Below the pieces are notes generated by a model, which was not told the origin of the DNA, made no database searches, and worked only from the letters and a program-made list of their open reading frames with translations. A stretch of DNA of 64,000 nt, taken from Streptomyces shenzhenensis (GTDB lineage: Bacteria > Actinomycetota > Actinomycetes > Streptomycetales > Streptomycetaceae). Each line of letters begins with the position of its first letter. Position 1 is the first letter of the stretch. Where the stretch lies: the NCBI RefSeq assembly GCF_003688995.1, contig NZ_PENI01000026.1, forward strand, positions 1-64,000. The letters run 5' to 3'. A program made the translations under genes and the position numbers. Shown in pieces: positions 1 through 7,925 of this stretch.

Positions 1-334
1 TATCAACATATCTGGCGTTGACTTTTGGCACGCTGTTGAGTTCTCAAGGAACGGACGCTTCCTTCGTACTCACCCTCTCGGGCTTTCCTCCGGGCGCTTC
101 CCTTTCGGTGTTTCCGACTCTATCAGACCCTTTCGGCTCTGATTCCCGGTCGGCGGGGCCTTTCGACATTCACTACGTTAGCGGATTCCTTCGGCAACTC
201 ATAATCGAGTTCGAGTTCCTGAATTCAGACATGCAGACATGCTGAATCGGCCCTCGCCGAGGGGTGTCGCAAGTAGTGGGTTGGCCGCTTCCGGCTGCTG
301 GCGAATGCCGTACCCGGGTCAAGCGGCTCGGGCT
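1..334 (-). promoter_or_regulatory. rRNA operon 5' leader (minus strand)
   Basis: Read on the minus strand, this segment has the form of the leader upstream of an actinobacterial 16S rRNA gene. At 34-48 it carries the antitermination/processing block (complement CCTTGAGAACTCAAC), followed by the typical GCCAAAAGTCAACGCCAG run towards position 1. The 16S gene itself would start beyond the left edge. A short inverted repeat ATTCAG/CTGAAT (223-228 and 242-247) may be part of the processed leader RNA. Open frames read through here on the plus strand are not coding. The call rests on recall of rrn leader sequences, not on seeing the rRNA. Confidence 0.8.
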
Positions 335-363
335 ACGTTACGCACCTTCCCAGAACGCGTCAA
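335..363 (-). promoter_or_regulatory. Candidate rrn promoter
   Basis: On the minus strand, TTGACG (358-363) and TAACGT (335-340) are separated by exactly 17 nt. This is a good vegetative sigma-type promoter pointing into the rRNA leader. Streptomyces rrn operons usually have several promoters. I could not support others in 391-640, which otherwise shows no gene and no clear structure. Confidence 0.55.
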
Positions 364-644
364 CTTGAGCGACGCCGGGGTACCTGGGCCCGATAGGGGC
401 TCATGGTCGGGTCGTTGGCGGCCCAGAAGCGCCAGGGGTGGACGCCGCCGTCACCGGACACTCCCGTACCCGGACCCTTGCGTACCTGGTCGGGGGGTAC
501 GGGGGTGCCGGTGGCCACCCTCAGCGGGGTCTCACCGGGGGCACAGGCGTGGTGCCGTCGAGGGCTCGGTCCACGCCCAGGACCGTGACGAGGCAGGCCG
601 GCCCTTTGGCCAGTTCCTTGCTATTTCGGGCCGAGACCCGACGT

Positions 645-1241
645 TTACTTGGCTCTTGGGCTCAGTCGGTACGCCGAAACCGTTGGATCTCCGGCGAGGT
701 AGAAGCGGTGCTGCCAGTCGTGCGCCTTGCTCACGCCCACCCGAGGACCGACCCGGATGAGTGCGGCGGGTACTGGCTCGCCCGCGGACAGCGTGACCGA
801 GGCGCCGGTCAGCAGGTCTGTGCCGTTGTGCTCCGCCGTGATGCCGAGCGCCTGGCAGAAGTTCCCCGGACCCCGCGCGAGACGTGCACTCTCGACCTTG
901 CCCCCTCGCCGCTCGCGGGCCAGCTCTTCCCCTTCGACGACCCTGCCTGCCCGGATGAGGACAGCCGTAGCGATGCCGTCTGTCCCGGTGACGATGTTGG
1001 CGCACCAGTGGAGTCCATGAGACCGGTAGACGTACAGGTGTCCCGCGGGTCCGAACATGACGGCGTTTCGGGGCGTCCTGCCTCGGTAGGCGTGGGAGGC
1101 GGGGTCGGCCGAACCGGAGTACGCCTCGGTCTCCGTGATGGTGATGCTCACGGCTCCCTCGGGGGTCTCGTGCGTGAGGACGGCACCGAGCAGCTTGGGG
1201 GCGACTTCTTCAGCCGGGTGAGCAAGATCCGTGAAGTTCAT
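645..1241 (-). CDS. DNA-3-methyladenine glycosylase (AAG/MPG family)
   Basis: This 198-aa protein belongs to the AAG-type monofunctional DNA glycosylase family, which excises alkylated purines such as 3-methyladenine in base excision repair. The family hallmark ETEAY is at residues 37-41. Its second Glu (E39) matches the catalytic Glu that activates water in human AAG. Further conserved stretches are SHAYRG, GxLYVYRSHGLHWCANIV and RGPGNFCQALGI. Length is normal for bacterial members. The ATG lies at 1239-1241. It points toward the rrn operon and ends about 280 nt before the rrn promoter. The next gene to the right is divergent. Confidence 0.93.
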   Translation of the reverse strand: MNFTDLAHPAEEVAPKLLGAVLTHETPEGAVSITITETEAYSGSADPASHAYRGRTPRNAVMFGPAGHLYVYRSHGLHWCANIVTGTDGIATAVLIRAGRVVEGEELARERRGGKVESARLARGPGNFCQALGITAEHNGTDLLTGASVTLSAGEPVPAALIRVGPRVGVSKAHDWQHRFYLAGDPTVSAYRLSPRAK

Positions 1242-1432
1242 GCTGACCGCCTGTAGAAGCTCCTGGGGAGCGGCGTACGGTCCGGGGGCACGATCATGGC
1301 CCTCGAGCGTAGTCCAGCCGGGTGGTGCCAGGGGTGGTCGGGGGACCTTCCGGGTGCCGGGGTGTGCCGCGGAACCGGCCGCGCCCTGATCGCGTTTGTA
1401 GGGGTCAAGGGTCCGTACGTAAAGGGAGAGTC

Positions 1433-2215
1433 ATGGCGTTCAAGAGGCTGCTCGCGAGTCTGGGGGCCGGCGGGGCTTCGGTCGAGACGGTGCTCACCGA
1501 GGAGAACGTGGTGCCGGGCGGCGTCGTCCAGGGTGAGGTGCGGATCCAGGGCGGGTCCGTGAACCAGGAGATCCAGGGGCTGACCGTGGGCCTGCAGGCG
1601 AAGGTCGAGGTGGAGAGCGGCGACGAGGAGTACAAGCAGAACATCGAGTTCACCAAGGTGCGGCTCGGTGGCGCGTTCGAGCTGCAGGCGGGGGCCGTGC
1701 ACGCGGTGCCGTTCGGGCTGGAGATCCCCTGGGAGACGCCGGTCACGATGATCGACGGGCAGGCGCTGCGCGGGATGCACATCGGGGTGACGACCGAGCT
1801 GGAGATCGCACGCGCGGTGGACTCCGGTGATCTGGACCCGATCCATGTGCATCCGCTGCCGGCGCAGAAGGCGATCCTGGACGCGTTCATCCACCTGGGC
1901 TTCCGCTTCAAGAACGCGGACATGGAGCGCGGTCACATCCGGAACACGCGGCAGCGGCTGCCCTTCTACCAGGAGATCGAGTTCTATCCGCCGTCGCAGT
2001 ACCACGGTCTGAACCAGGTCGAGCTGAGTTTCGTGGCCGACGAGCACGCCATGGACGTCGTGCTCGAAATGGACAAGAAGGGCGGGCTGTTCAGCGAGGG
2101 CAGCGACACCTTCCGGTCCTTCCAGGTGGGGCTGCACGACTTCCACGGGACCGATTGGGCGGCGTACCTCAACCAGTGGCTGTCCGAGGTCGGCAGCAGG
2201 CGCAACTGGTTCTGA
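1433..2215 (+). CDS. spo0M: Spo0M-family sporulation control protein
   Basis: This 260-aa protein has the arrestin-like fold of the Spo0M family, first known as a sporulation-stage control protein in Bacillus and widespread in actinomycetes. The start MAFKRLLASLGAGGASVETVL is typical of the family, and the body consists of beta-strand-rich repeats without a signal peptide or membrane segment. The ATG was chosen because AAAGGGAGAG (1421-1430) sits just upstream; longer in-frame starts lack a ribosome site. The exact role in Streptomyces is unknown. A cytoplasmic part in development or the cytoskeleton is inferred from the family name only. Confidence 0.88.
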   Translation: MAFKRLLASLGAGGASVETVLTEENVVPGGVVQGEVRIQGGSVNQEIQGLTVGLQAKVEVESGDEEYKQNIEFTKVRLGGAFELQAGAVHAVPFGLEIPWETPVTMIDGQALRGMHIGVTTELEIARAVDSGDLDPIHVHPLPAQKAILDAFIHLGFRFKNADMERGHIRNTRQRLPFYQEIEFYPPSQYHGLNQVELSFVADEHAMDVVLEMDKKGGLFSEGSDTFRSFQVGLHDFHGTDWAAYLNQWLSEVGSRRNWF

Positions 2216-2248
2216 GCAGGTCCGGTGAAGTCCGCTGCGGTTCGGCAG

Positions 2249-2286
2249 CGCCCTGAAGGGGCGCGGGGAACTGCGCGACCAGCCAC
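2249..2286 (+). repeat. Streptomyces intergenic GCGCGGGG element, copy 1
   Basis: This GC-rich element contains GCGCGGGGAACTGCGCGACC at 2261-2280, preceded by a short hairpin (CGCCC..GGGGCG). The exact reverse complement of this 20-mer occurs at 29841-29860, and a diverged copy lies near 3650-3686. From memory, the unit is scattered between genes in many Streptomyces. All three copies lie just after stop codons, so they may act as terminators or RNA 3' ends. Confidence 0.7.
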
Positions 2287-2382
2287 GATGGTGCCGCCAG
2301 ACGACCGACGGCACATCGCGGCATGTCCAGCGGAGCGCTTAGGCTCGGGTCCCTCTGCAGGAACGGATCAGGAGGTACCGAG

Positions 2383-2922
2383 GTGACCGAGCTCAAGCGG
2401 CGGCCGCTCCCCCATGATTTCCACCCGCCCGTGCCGTCGTTCACGGTGACCAGCGAGGACATCGAGGAGGGCGGGGCGCTCAAGGACGCTCAGAGCTACG
2501 CGGCCGGCAACACCTCGCCGCAGCTGCGATGGGAGGGCTTCCCGCCCGAGACCAAGAGTTTCGCCGTGACGTGCTACGACCCGGACGCGCCGACGGGCAG
2601 CGGTTTCTGGCACTGGGTTGTATTCGACATCCCGGTCTCGGTGACCGAGCTGCCGGCGGGCGCGGGCGGCGGCACGTTCGAGGGTCTGCCGGCGGGCGCG
2701 GTGCACGTACGCAACGACTACGGCACGAAGGACTTCGGCGGTGCCGCGCCGCCGCCCGGCGACGGCCCGCACCGGTACGTCTTCACGGTGTACGCGGTGG
2801 ACCAGGAGAAGCTGGGTGCGGACGCCGACGTGACCCCCGCCGTCGTCGGCTTCGACCTGCGCTTCCACGCGATCGCGCGCGCCCAGCTCATCGGCGAGTA
2901 CGAGAACCCCGCGAAGGGCTGA
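2383..2922 (+). CDS. YbhB/YbcL-family PEBP protein (Raf-kinase-inhibitor-like)
   Basis: This 179-aa protein is a bacterial phosphatidylethanolamine-binding-protein homologue. The ligand-pocket motifs are visible: CYDPDAPTGSGFWHWVVF (family D-P-D-x-P) and GDGPHRYVFTVYAV (family G-x-H-R-Y). Bacterial members are small cytosolic or periplasmic proteins whose ligand is mostly unknown. The GTG at 2383 was chosen because GGAGG (2371-2375) precedes it at a suitable distance. An ATG at 2323 would add residues encoded by intergenic repeat DNA. A strong terminator follows at 2962-3005, so the unit is probably transcribed alone. Confidence 0.92.
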   Translation: MTELKRRPLPHDFHPPVPSFTVTSEDIEEGGALKDAQSYAAGNTSPQLRWEGFPPETKSFAVTCYDPDAPTGSGFWHWVVFDIPVSVTELPAGAGGGTFEGLPAGAVHVRNDYGTKDFGGAAPPPGDGPHRYVFTVYAVDQEKLGADADVTPAVVGFDLRFHAIARAQLIGEYENPAKG

Positions 2923-2961
2923 TCCGGCGCACCGAATCAGCCGATCGTTCATGGAACGTTT

Positions 2962-3005
2962 GCCCGCCCCCGGTCTTGGAAGTGATCAGGGGCGGGCATT
3001 TTTTA
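2962..3005 (+). terminator. Intrinsic terminator
   Basis: GCCCGCCCC (2962-2970) pairs with GGGGCGGGC (2989-2997), followed by ATTTTTTA. This is a classical hairpin plus T-tract, unusual for a GC-rich genome, and lies 40 nt after the PEBP gene. Confidence 0.8.
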
Positions 3006-3088
3006 TTGCGTTGTCCATCTCGGCGCGCCCGTCCAGAGTTGATCCAAGCCCGCCGGGGGGTGGGCGGTGCACACGGGAGGTGGGCTGG

Positions 3089-3595
3089 ATGCGGGACACG
3101 CTGGTGCTGAACGCGAGCTTCGAGCCGCTGTCGACGGTGACGCTGAACCGGGCCGTCGTGCTGGTGCTCCAGGACAAGGCGGTCGTCGAGCAGGCCCACC
3201 CCGAACTGCGTATGCGGGGCGCCGATGTGGACATACCGGCGCCTCGGGTGATCAGGCTGTGCAGATACGTACGGGTGCCCTTCCGAAGACAAGCTCCGTG
3301 GTCGCGGCGGGGTGTGCTGGTGCGGGACAGGCACCGCTGCGCGTACTGCGGGCGGCGGGCGACCACCGTGGACCATGTGGTGCCGCGGTCCCGGGGTGGC
3401 CAGGACACCTGGCTGAACACGGTGGCCTCGTGCGCCGAGGACAACCACCGCAAGGCCGACCGGACTCCGGAGCAGGCGGGGATGCCGCTGCTGCGGGAGC
3501 CGTTCGAGCCGACGCCGGCCGATGCGATGCTGCTCGCGCTGGGTGCCGAGGAGTTCGAGGCGCTGCCTGACTGGTTGGCTCGGGACGCTGCCTGA
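3089..3595 (+). CDS. HNH endonuclease domain protein
   Basis: This 168-aa protein has a C-terminal HNH nuclease domain. CAYCG is the first zinc pair, VDHVVPRSRGG holds the catalytic histidine, and CAEDNHRKADRTPEQAG holds the second metal pair and the final His. The N-terminal MRDTLVLNASFEPL block is common to a standalone actinobacterial HNH family of unknown biological target, which is usually chromosomal and single copy rather than part of a restriction system. The ATG at 3089 follows GGGAGG (3075-3080). The earlier ATG at 2951 lies inside the terminator of the previous gene and was rejected. Confidence 0.9.
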   Translation: MRDTLVLNASFEPLSTVTLNRAVVLVLQDKAVVEQAHPELRMRGADVDIPAPRVIRLCRYVRVPFRRQAPWSRRGVLVRDRHRCAYCGRRATTVDHVVPRSRGGQDTWLNTVASCAEDNHRKADRTPEQAGMPLLREPFEPTPADAMLLALGAEEFEALPDWLARDAA

Positions 3596-3649
3596 CCCGT
3601 CGCCGTAGCGGCTTGTATCGGGTGTCGACTGCGTGGGTTGTCTGTGGTT

Positions 3650-3686
3650 GATCGCGCGGCTCCCCGCGCCCTTGACGGGCGCGGGG
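3650..3686 (+). repeat. Streptomyces intergenic GCGCGGGG element, copy 2 (hairpin)
   Basis: GATCGCGCGGCTCCCCGCGCCC (3650-3671) is a diverged copy of the element at 29837-29873. It ends in a perfect 10-bp hairpin, CCCCGCGCCC (3662-3671), loop TTGA, GGGCGCGGGG (3677-3686). It lies between the convergent HNH and SPFH genes and could terminate both. Confidence 0.7.
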
Positions 3687-3716
3687 AGGAACTCGGCCTC
3701 GGTGTCCGCCGGTCGA

Positions 3717-4655
3717 TCAGTCGATGCTCGGCTTCTCGCGGCGTTCTGTGCTCGGGGCGCTGTTGCCCGAACCGCCGCCCAGGGGGCCGAAGTTGCCCAT
3801 CGCGCCGGACAGGCCCTTGAGGGCGTCGCCGATCTCGCTGGGGACGATCCAGAGCTTGTTGGCGTCGCCTTCGGCGATCTTCGGGAGCATCTGGAGGTAC
3901 TGGTAGGACAGCAGCTTCTGGTCCGGGTCGCCGGCGTGGATCGCCTCGAAGACCGTACGGACGGCCTGGGCCTCGCCCTCGGCGCGCAACGCGGCGGCCT
4001 TGGCCTCACCTTCGGCGCGCAGGATCTGGGACTGCTTCTCACCTTCGGCGGTGAGGATGGCGGCCTGGCGCGTACCTTCCGCGGTGAGGATCGCCGCACG
4101 CTTGTCACGGTCGGCGCGCATCTGCTTCTCCATCGAGTCCTGGATGGAGGTGGGCGGTTCGATGGCCTTCAGTTCCACGCGGTTGACGCGGATGCCCCAC
4201 TTGCCGGTGGCCTCGTCGAGGACGCCGCGCAGGGCCGCGTTGATCTCCTCGCGGGAGGTCAGGGTGCGCTCCAGGTCCATGCCACCGATGATGTTGCGCA
4301 GGGTGGTGACGGTGAGCTGCTCGATGGCCTGGATGTAGCTGGCGACCTCGTAGGTGGCGGCCCGGGCGTCGGTCACCTGGTAGTAGATGACGGTGTCGAT
4401 GTTGACGACCAGGTTGTCCTGGGTGATCACCGGCTGCGGTGGGAACGGGACGACCTGTTCCCGCAGGTCGATGCGGTTGCGGATGGTGTCGATGAACGGG
4501 ACGACGATGTTGAGGCCCGCGTTCAGTGTCCGCGTGTAGCGGCCGAAGCGCTCGACGATGGCCGCGCTGGCCTGTGGGATGACTTGGATCGTCTTGATCA
4601 GGGCGATGAAGACCAACACCACCAGAATGATCAGGACGATGATGACCGGTTCCAT
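3717..4655 (-). CDS. SPFH/band-7 (stomatin-like) membrane protein
   Basis: This 312-aa protein has one N-terminal membrane anchor (about residues 3-21), then an SPFH/band-7 domain starting IPQASAAIVERFGRYTR, then an Ala/Glu-rich coiled coil (about 190-250) built from repeats such as ILTAEGTRQA and ILRAEGEAKA. SPFH proteins assemble into membrane-bound oligomers that organise microdomains and work with NfeD partners or proteases. An NfeD-family gene lies immediately upstream (4786-5217, same strand), the usual pairing, which supports co-function. The 130-nt gap leaves room for a separate promoter. Confidence 0.93.
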   Translation of the reverse strand: MEPVIIVLIILVVLVFIALIKTIQVIPQASAAIVERFGRYTRTLNAGLNIVVPFIDTIRNRIDLREQVVPFPPQPVITQDNLVVNIDTVIYYQVTDARAATYEVASYIQAIEQLTVTTLRNIIGGMDLERTLTSREEINAALRGVLDEATGKWGIRVNRVELKAIEPPTSIQDSMEKQMRADRDKRAAILTAEGTRQAAILTAEGEKQSQILRAEGEAKAAALRAEGEAQAVRTVFEAIHAGDPDQKLLSYQYLQMLPKIAEGDANKLWIVPSEIGDALKGLSGAMGNFGPLGGGSGNSAPSTERREKPSID

Positions 4656-4785
4656 CGTCGTTCCCCGTACCCTTCTCCGCCTCGGCGCTTTCGGAAGATC
4701 TTATGTTGTTGAAGATCTTGCTGGTCGAGTCTGACAGACCGTCGGACAACTCGTGGTCTGTTCGGTGCAGTTGAGTCCCGCCAGG

Positions 4786-5217
4786 TCAGATGACGATCGC
4801 CGTGGCCCCCTCGATGTCCACCACGTCCACTTCCTGACCCACCTCATAGGCTCGGCCGGTGTCGAGGGCGCGTGCCGACCAGACCTCCCCGGCGAGCTTG
4901 ATCCGGCCACCGGAGGCATCGACGCGCTCCAGTACGACGGCCTGCTTGCCCTTCAACGCGTCCACCCCGGTGGCGAGTTCGGGCCGCTGTCTGCTGTACC
5001 GGTTCGCGATGGGCCGTACGACGGCGATGAGGGCGACCGAGACGACCACGAAGGCGAGCACCTGGACCACCACGTCGAAGCCCAGGCCGGCGAGTACCGC
5101 CGCGGCGATGGCGCCCACCGCGAACATGCCGAACTCCGGCATCGCGGTGATGACGAGCGGAATTCCGAGCGCCGCCGCGCCGATCAGCCACCACACCCAT
5201 GCGTCGATGTTGTCCAC
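4786..5217 (-). CDS. NfeD-family membrane protein
   Basis: This 143-aa protein has three predicted membrane segments in the first 75 residues, followed by a soluble beta-barrel (about 85-143) typical of short NfeD proteins, starting near GKQAVVLERVDASGG. NfeD proteins partner SPFH proteins, and the next gene downstream encodes one. The GTG at 5215-5217 is the best start. There is no clear ribosome site, but TACCAT (minus strand, 5224-5229) lies 6 nt before the GTG, the layout of a leaderless Streptomyces promoter. It is therefore probably expressed independently of the ABC gene upstream. Confidence 0.88.
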   Translation of the reverse strand: MDNIDAWVWWLIGAAALGIPLVITAMPEFGMFAVGAIAAAVLAGLGFDVVVQVLAFVVVSVALIAVVRPIANRYSRQRPELATGVDALKGKQAVVLERVDASGGRIKLAGEVWSARALDTGRAYEVGQEVDVVDIEGATAIVI

Positions 5218-5267
5218 GTGGTCATGGTAGGGCCGTGGGTCCCCGGTCGGACAGGGTGCGAGGGAAG

Positions 5268-6065
5268 TCAGGACAGCGGCAGGCCCTGCGCGGTCCAGCG
5301 GTCGCCGACCTGCTCGACGACGAGCGGGAGGCCGAAGCACAGGGAGAGGTTGCGGGAGGTGAGTTCGAGTTCCAGCGGGCCGGCGGCCATGACCTTGCCC
5401 TGGCGGATCATGAGGACATGGCTGAAGCCGGGGGCGATCTCCTCGACGTGATGGGTCACCATGATCATGGAGGGGGCGATCGGGTCGCGGGCGAGGCGGC
5501 CGAGGCGGCGGACCAGGTCCTCGCGGCCGCCGAGGTCGAGTCCGGCGGCCGGCTCGTCGAGGAGGAGCAGTTCGGGGTCGGTCATCAGAGCGCGGGCGAT
5601 CAGGGTGCGCTTGCGCTCGCCCTCGGAGAGGGTGCCGAACTTCCGGTCGAGGTAGTCGCTCATGCCGAGGCGGTCGAGGAAGGCGCGGGCGCGCTGCTCG
5701 TCGACCTCCTCGTAGTCCTCCTGCCAGTGGGCGGTCATGCCGTAGGCGGCGGTGAGCACGGTCTCCAGGACGGTCTGGCGCTTGGGGAGCTTCTCGGTCA
5801 TGGCGATGCCGGCCACGCCGATGCGCGGGCGGAGTTCGAAGACGTCCGTGCCGGGCTTGCCGAGGGTCTCGCCGAGGATGGTGGCGGTGCCCTTGCTGGG
5901 ATAGAGGTAGCTGGAGGCGACGTTGAGCAGGGTGGTCTTGCCGGCGCCGTTGGGGCCTAGGATGACCCAGCGCTCGCCCTCCTTGACCGACCAGGAGACC
6001 TGGTCCACCAGAGCCCGGCCCTCGCGGACCACCGATACGTCCTGAAGTTCCAGAACATCGCTCAT
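5268..6065 (-). CDS. ABC transporter ATP-binding protein
   Basis: This 265-aa stand-alone ATPase has Walker A GPNGAGKT at 37-44, signature LSEGERKR (the usual LSGGQ is altered to LSEGE), Walker B LLLLDEP, and an H-loop in VTHHVEEI. No permease or substrate-binding gene is adjacent, so the transported substrate, if any, is unknown. The LSEGE signature and wide VTHHVEEI loop resemble a conserved actinobacterial group of orphan ATPases. The ATG at 6063-6065 follows a divergent region shared with the gene at 6231. Confidence 0.88.
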   Translation of the reverse strand: MSDVLELQDVSVVREGRALVDQVSWSVKEGERWVILGPNGAGKTTLLNVASSYLYPSKGTATILGETLGKPGTDVFELRPRIGVAGIAMTEKLPKRQTVLETVLTAAYGMTAHWQEDYEEVDEQRARAFLDRLGMSDYLDRKFGTLSEGERKRTLIARALMTDPELLLLDEPAAGLDLGGREDLVRRLGRLARDPIAPSMIMVTHHVEEIAPGFSHVLMIRQGKVMAAGPLELELTSRNLSLCFGLPLVVEQVGDRWTAQGLPLS

Positions 6066-6218
6066 GAGCGCGTTGTCTCCCCTTGCATTGTGGCCGGTCG
6101 TTGTGGCCGGTCTCGGCGCTGTCGCGGTCGCCAGTGGCTCGGTCCGCCGCGCCGGTGGGCGCAGCCCCTACGAAATCTACGCCACCGGTGCCGCGCTCCA
6201 TTCCATCGGTCCGGTCCT

Positions 6219-6224
6219 TAGGGT
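6219..6224 (+). promoter_or_regulatory. -10 box of a probable leaderless promoter
   Basis: TAGGGT ends 6 nt before the ATG at 6231. In Streptomyces, a TAnnnT hexamer at this spacing marks transcripts that begin at the start codon. No Shine-Dalgarno is present and the -35 is weak. Confidence 0.5.
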
Positions 6225-6230
6225 GGGGGC

Positions 6231-7019
6231 ATGCTCTCGGAACCGCGTTCAGGACGCCTCGCCGCTTGGGGAAATGCCCTTTTGGCCGGACTTGTCTCCC
6301 CGGACGACGCCGTGCTCGCCATCGTGGCCGAGGACGCCGTGCACCGGTTGGAGGGGCTGCCGGGTGAGCCGGCGCCGGTCGGTCTCACCCTCGGTCTTGG
6401 CCGGCTGCGGGCGCTCGGGGTGACGGGGCTGCGGGTGGCGCTGCCGCAGCCCGGGCATCCGCTGGGGCTGAGCGGGCCGCCCGAGTTCAACGCGCGGGCG
6501 CTGGAGGCCGAGGAGGCGGTGGTCTGCCACGGTGCGGCGCTCGGGCTGGTGCCCGAGGTGTACGAGGCGGGGCCGGACGGCGATGCGCACGTCGAGGTCG
6601 TCTGGCGCTGTCTGCCGGTGCGGGAGGCGCCGCCCGCCGACGTGCCGTCGCTGGGCGAGGCCGAGCGGGAGCTGGCGGAGGCGCTGCGGGAGGCGACTGA
6701 GGTGCTGTCGCAGCTTGATCTCGCCGGGTCGGGCCCGGTGGCCGAGGCGGCGATCGACGCGTACCGGGCACGGACCGAGCTGGGCGGGGAGGTGCTGGCG
6801 CCGGGGTATCCGCCGCGGGCGGTGCGGGTCCTGGAGCTGGCGCGGCGGGTGGGCCTGTTGGTCTCGCTGGCGTACGAGAACGGGCACGGCGGGGCGGTGA
6901 GCGCGTCGGAGATGGCGGCGCGGGGGGCCGCGCTGCGACCGGTGGAGCGGACGGCGCGGCGGGCACAGGTCGCTGCGTACAACTCCGTTGTGGAGGAGCG
7001 GGAGCGGGGGGTGCGGTGA
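6231..7019 (+). CDS. Conserved actinobacterial protein of unknown function
   Basis: This 262-aa protein has no signal peptide or membrane segment. It is rich in Ala, Glu and Arg, with predicted helices in the second half, including REATEVLSQLDLAGSGPVAE. I do not recognise a catalytic motif. It sits beside the chaplins, an arrangement I recall from other Streptomyces, so it is probably a conserved streptomycete gene rather than a chance frame. Translation probably starts leaderless at 6231 (TAGGGT 6 nt upstream). It converges with the first chaplin across a hairpin terminator. Confidence 0.7.
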   Translation: MLSEPRSGRLAAWGNALLAGLVSPDDAVLAIVAEDAVHRLEGLPGEPAPVGLTLGLGRLRALGVTGLRVALPQPGHPLGLSGPPEFNARALEAEEAVVCHGAALGLVPEVYEAGPDGDAHVEVVWRCLPVREAPPADVPSLGEAERELAEALREATEVLSQLDLAGSGPVAEAAIDAYRARTELGGEVLAPGYPPRAVRVLELARRVGLLVSLAYENGHGGAVSASEMAARGAALRPVERTARRAQVAAYNSVVEERERGVR

Positions 7020-7057
7020 GCGGTGCCCGGGTGTTCTGGGCTGTTGGTGCGGGCGTA

Positions 7058-7079
7058 TCTGGGGGCTGTCGCCCCCAGA
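7058..7079. terminator. Hairpin between convergent genes
   Basis: TCTGGGGGC and GCCCCCAGA form a perfect 9-bp stem with loop TGTC. It lies between the unknown protein (plus) and the first chaplin (minus) and could serve both. There is no U-tract, as is common in Streptomyces. Confidence 0.65.
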
Positions 7080-7094
7080 CCCCCGCTTCGACTG

Positions 7095-7334
7095 TCAGCC
7101 GTTGGCGCCCTGGTTGCCGAACGCCGGGTTCAGCAGGCCGATCACGTTGACGCTGAGGCCGGTGACATCGACGGGGGCGTGGACCGGGGCCTCAACCACG
7201 TTGCCGGAGCCGACGCCCGGGGAGTTCTCGGCCGCGCCCACGGCTCCCGAGTCGGCGAAGGCCGCACCGGCCGAAGCGCCCGCGGCGATACCGGCGACGG
7301 TCATGGCAACGGCGGCCTTCTTGGCAATGTTCAT
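7095..7334 (-). CDS. Short chaplin, cysteine-free (ChpE-like), copy A
   Basis: This 79-aa secreted protein has a signal peptide at about 1-27 (MNIAKKAAVAMTVAGI..AFA), then one chaplin domain with SPGVGSGNVVEAPVHAPVD and NVIGLLNPAFGN. Chaplins are amyloid-forming surface proteins that coat aerial hyphae and spores. Most short chaplins have two Cys residues; this one has none, as known for ChpE. Compared with copy B, the usual Gln is Glu (VVEAP), and Asn-Ser becomes Leu-Ser (TGLSVN). The start follows an excellent AGGAGGAAC site (7339-7347). Confidence 0.93.
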   Translation of the reverse strand: MNIAKKAAVAMTVAGIAAGASAGAAFADSGAVGAAENSPGVGSGNVVEAPVHAPVDVTGLSVNVIGLLNPAFGNQGANG

Positions 7335-7463
7335 GGAAACGTTCCTCCTGCGTGTGCGTATCCGACCCGACGTGGGTCGCACGCTGATCAACGCCGGTGA
7401 GGTCCGGGCGGTACGGAGCTGCGCGACCGACAGCCCGATCGAATGAATCGGACGACAAACAGA

Positions 7464-7491
7464 CCGGCCTCCCGGGGTTCCGGGAGGCCGG
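7464..7491 (-). terminator. Hairpin terminator after chaplin copy B
   Basis: CCGGCCTCCCGG (7464-7475) and CCGGGAGGCCGG (7480-7491) form a perfect 12-bp stem with a 4-nt loop. It lies 18 nt after the stop of the second chaplin, so the two chaplins are probably separate transcripts. Confidence 0.75.
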
Positions 7492-7509
7492 CGGTCGCTG
7501 ACGCCGCTG

Positions 7510-7755
7510 TCAGCCGTTGAGGCCGAGGTTGCCGAAGGCGGGGTTCAGCAGACCGATGACGTTCACGCTGTTGCCGACCGCGTTCACCGGGATGTGCACC
7601 GGGGCCTGGATGACGTTCCCGGAGACGACGCCCGGGGAGTGCTCGGCCTTGCCGTCGGCCGACGAGCCGTCGGTGGCGGAGGCCATCCCGGCGCCGGCGG
7701 CAAGCAGGCCACCGGCCACCATCGTCACGGCCGCTGCCTTCTTCAGGTTCTTCAC
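7510..7755 (-). CDS. chpE: Short chaplin, cysteine-free (ChpE-like), copy B
   Basis: This 81-aa secreted protein has a signal peptide (about 1-27, MKNLKKAAAVTMVAGG..ASA) followed by one chaplin domain: SPGVVSGNVIQAPVHIPVN and NSVNVIGLLNPAFGNLGLNG. It has no cysteine in the mature part. It is closer to the chaplin consensus than copy A, so it takes the chpE symbol tentatively. The GTG at 7753-7755 was chosen because AAGGAGGG (7763-7770) precedes it. Longer in-frame starts would break the signal peptide. Tandem with copy A, with about 175 nt between them. Confidence 0.92.
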   Translation of the reverse strand: MKNLKKAAAVTMVAGGLLAAGAGMASATDGSSADGKAEHSPGVVSGNVIQAPVHIPVNAVGNSVNVIGLLNPAFGNLGLNG

Positions 7756-7925
7756 TTCTAAGCCCTCCTTGGCGATCACCGCGGCAAGTCGCCGCGGCAC
7801 GCACTGGAGAACGCCGGAGATCCACAGAGGGTGCGCCATGCGGGTGACATTCCCACGACGGTATGAATCTCAGCCCGCGACGGAACCATTCGTGCTGCCG
7901 GTGTCGAAGCCTCTCGGCGGGCGTT

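Noticed and set aside
18..245. Plus-strand open frame at the left edge
   Set aside because: It reads the rRNA leader in the wrong direction; no coding features.
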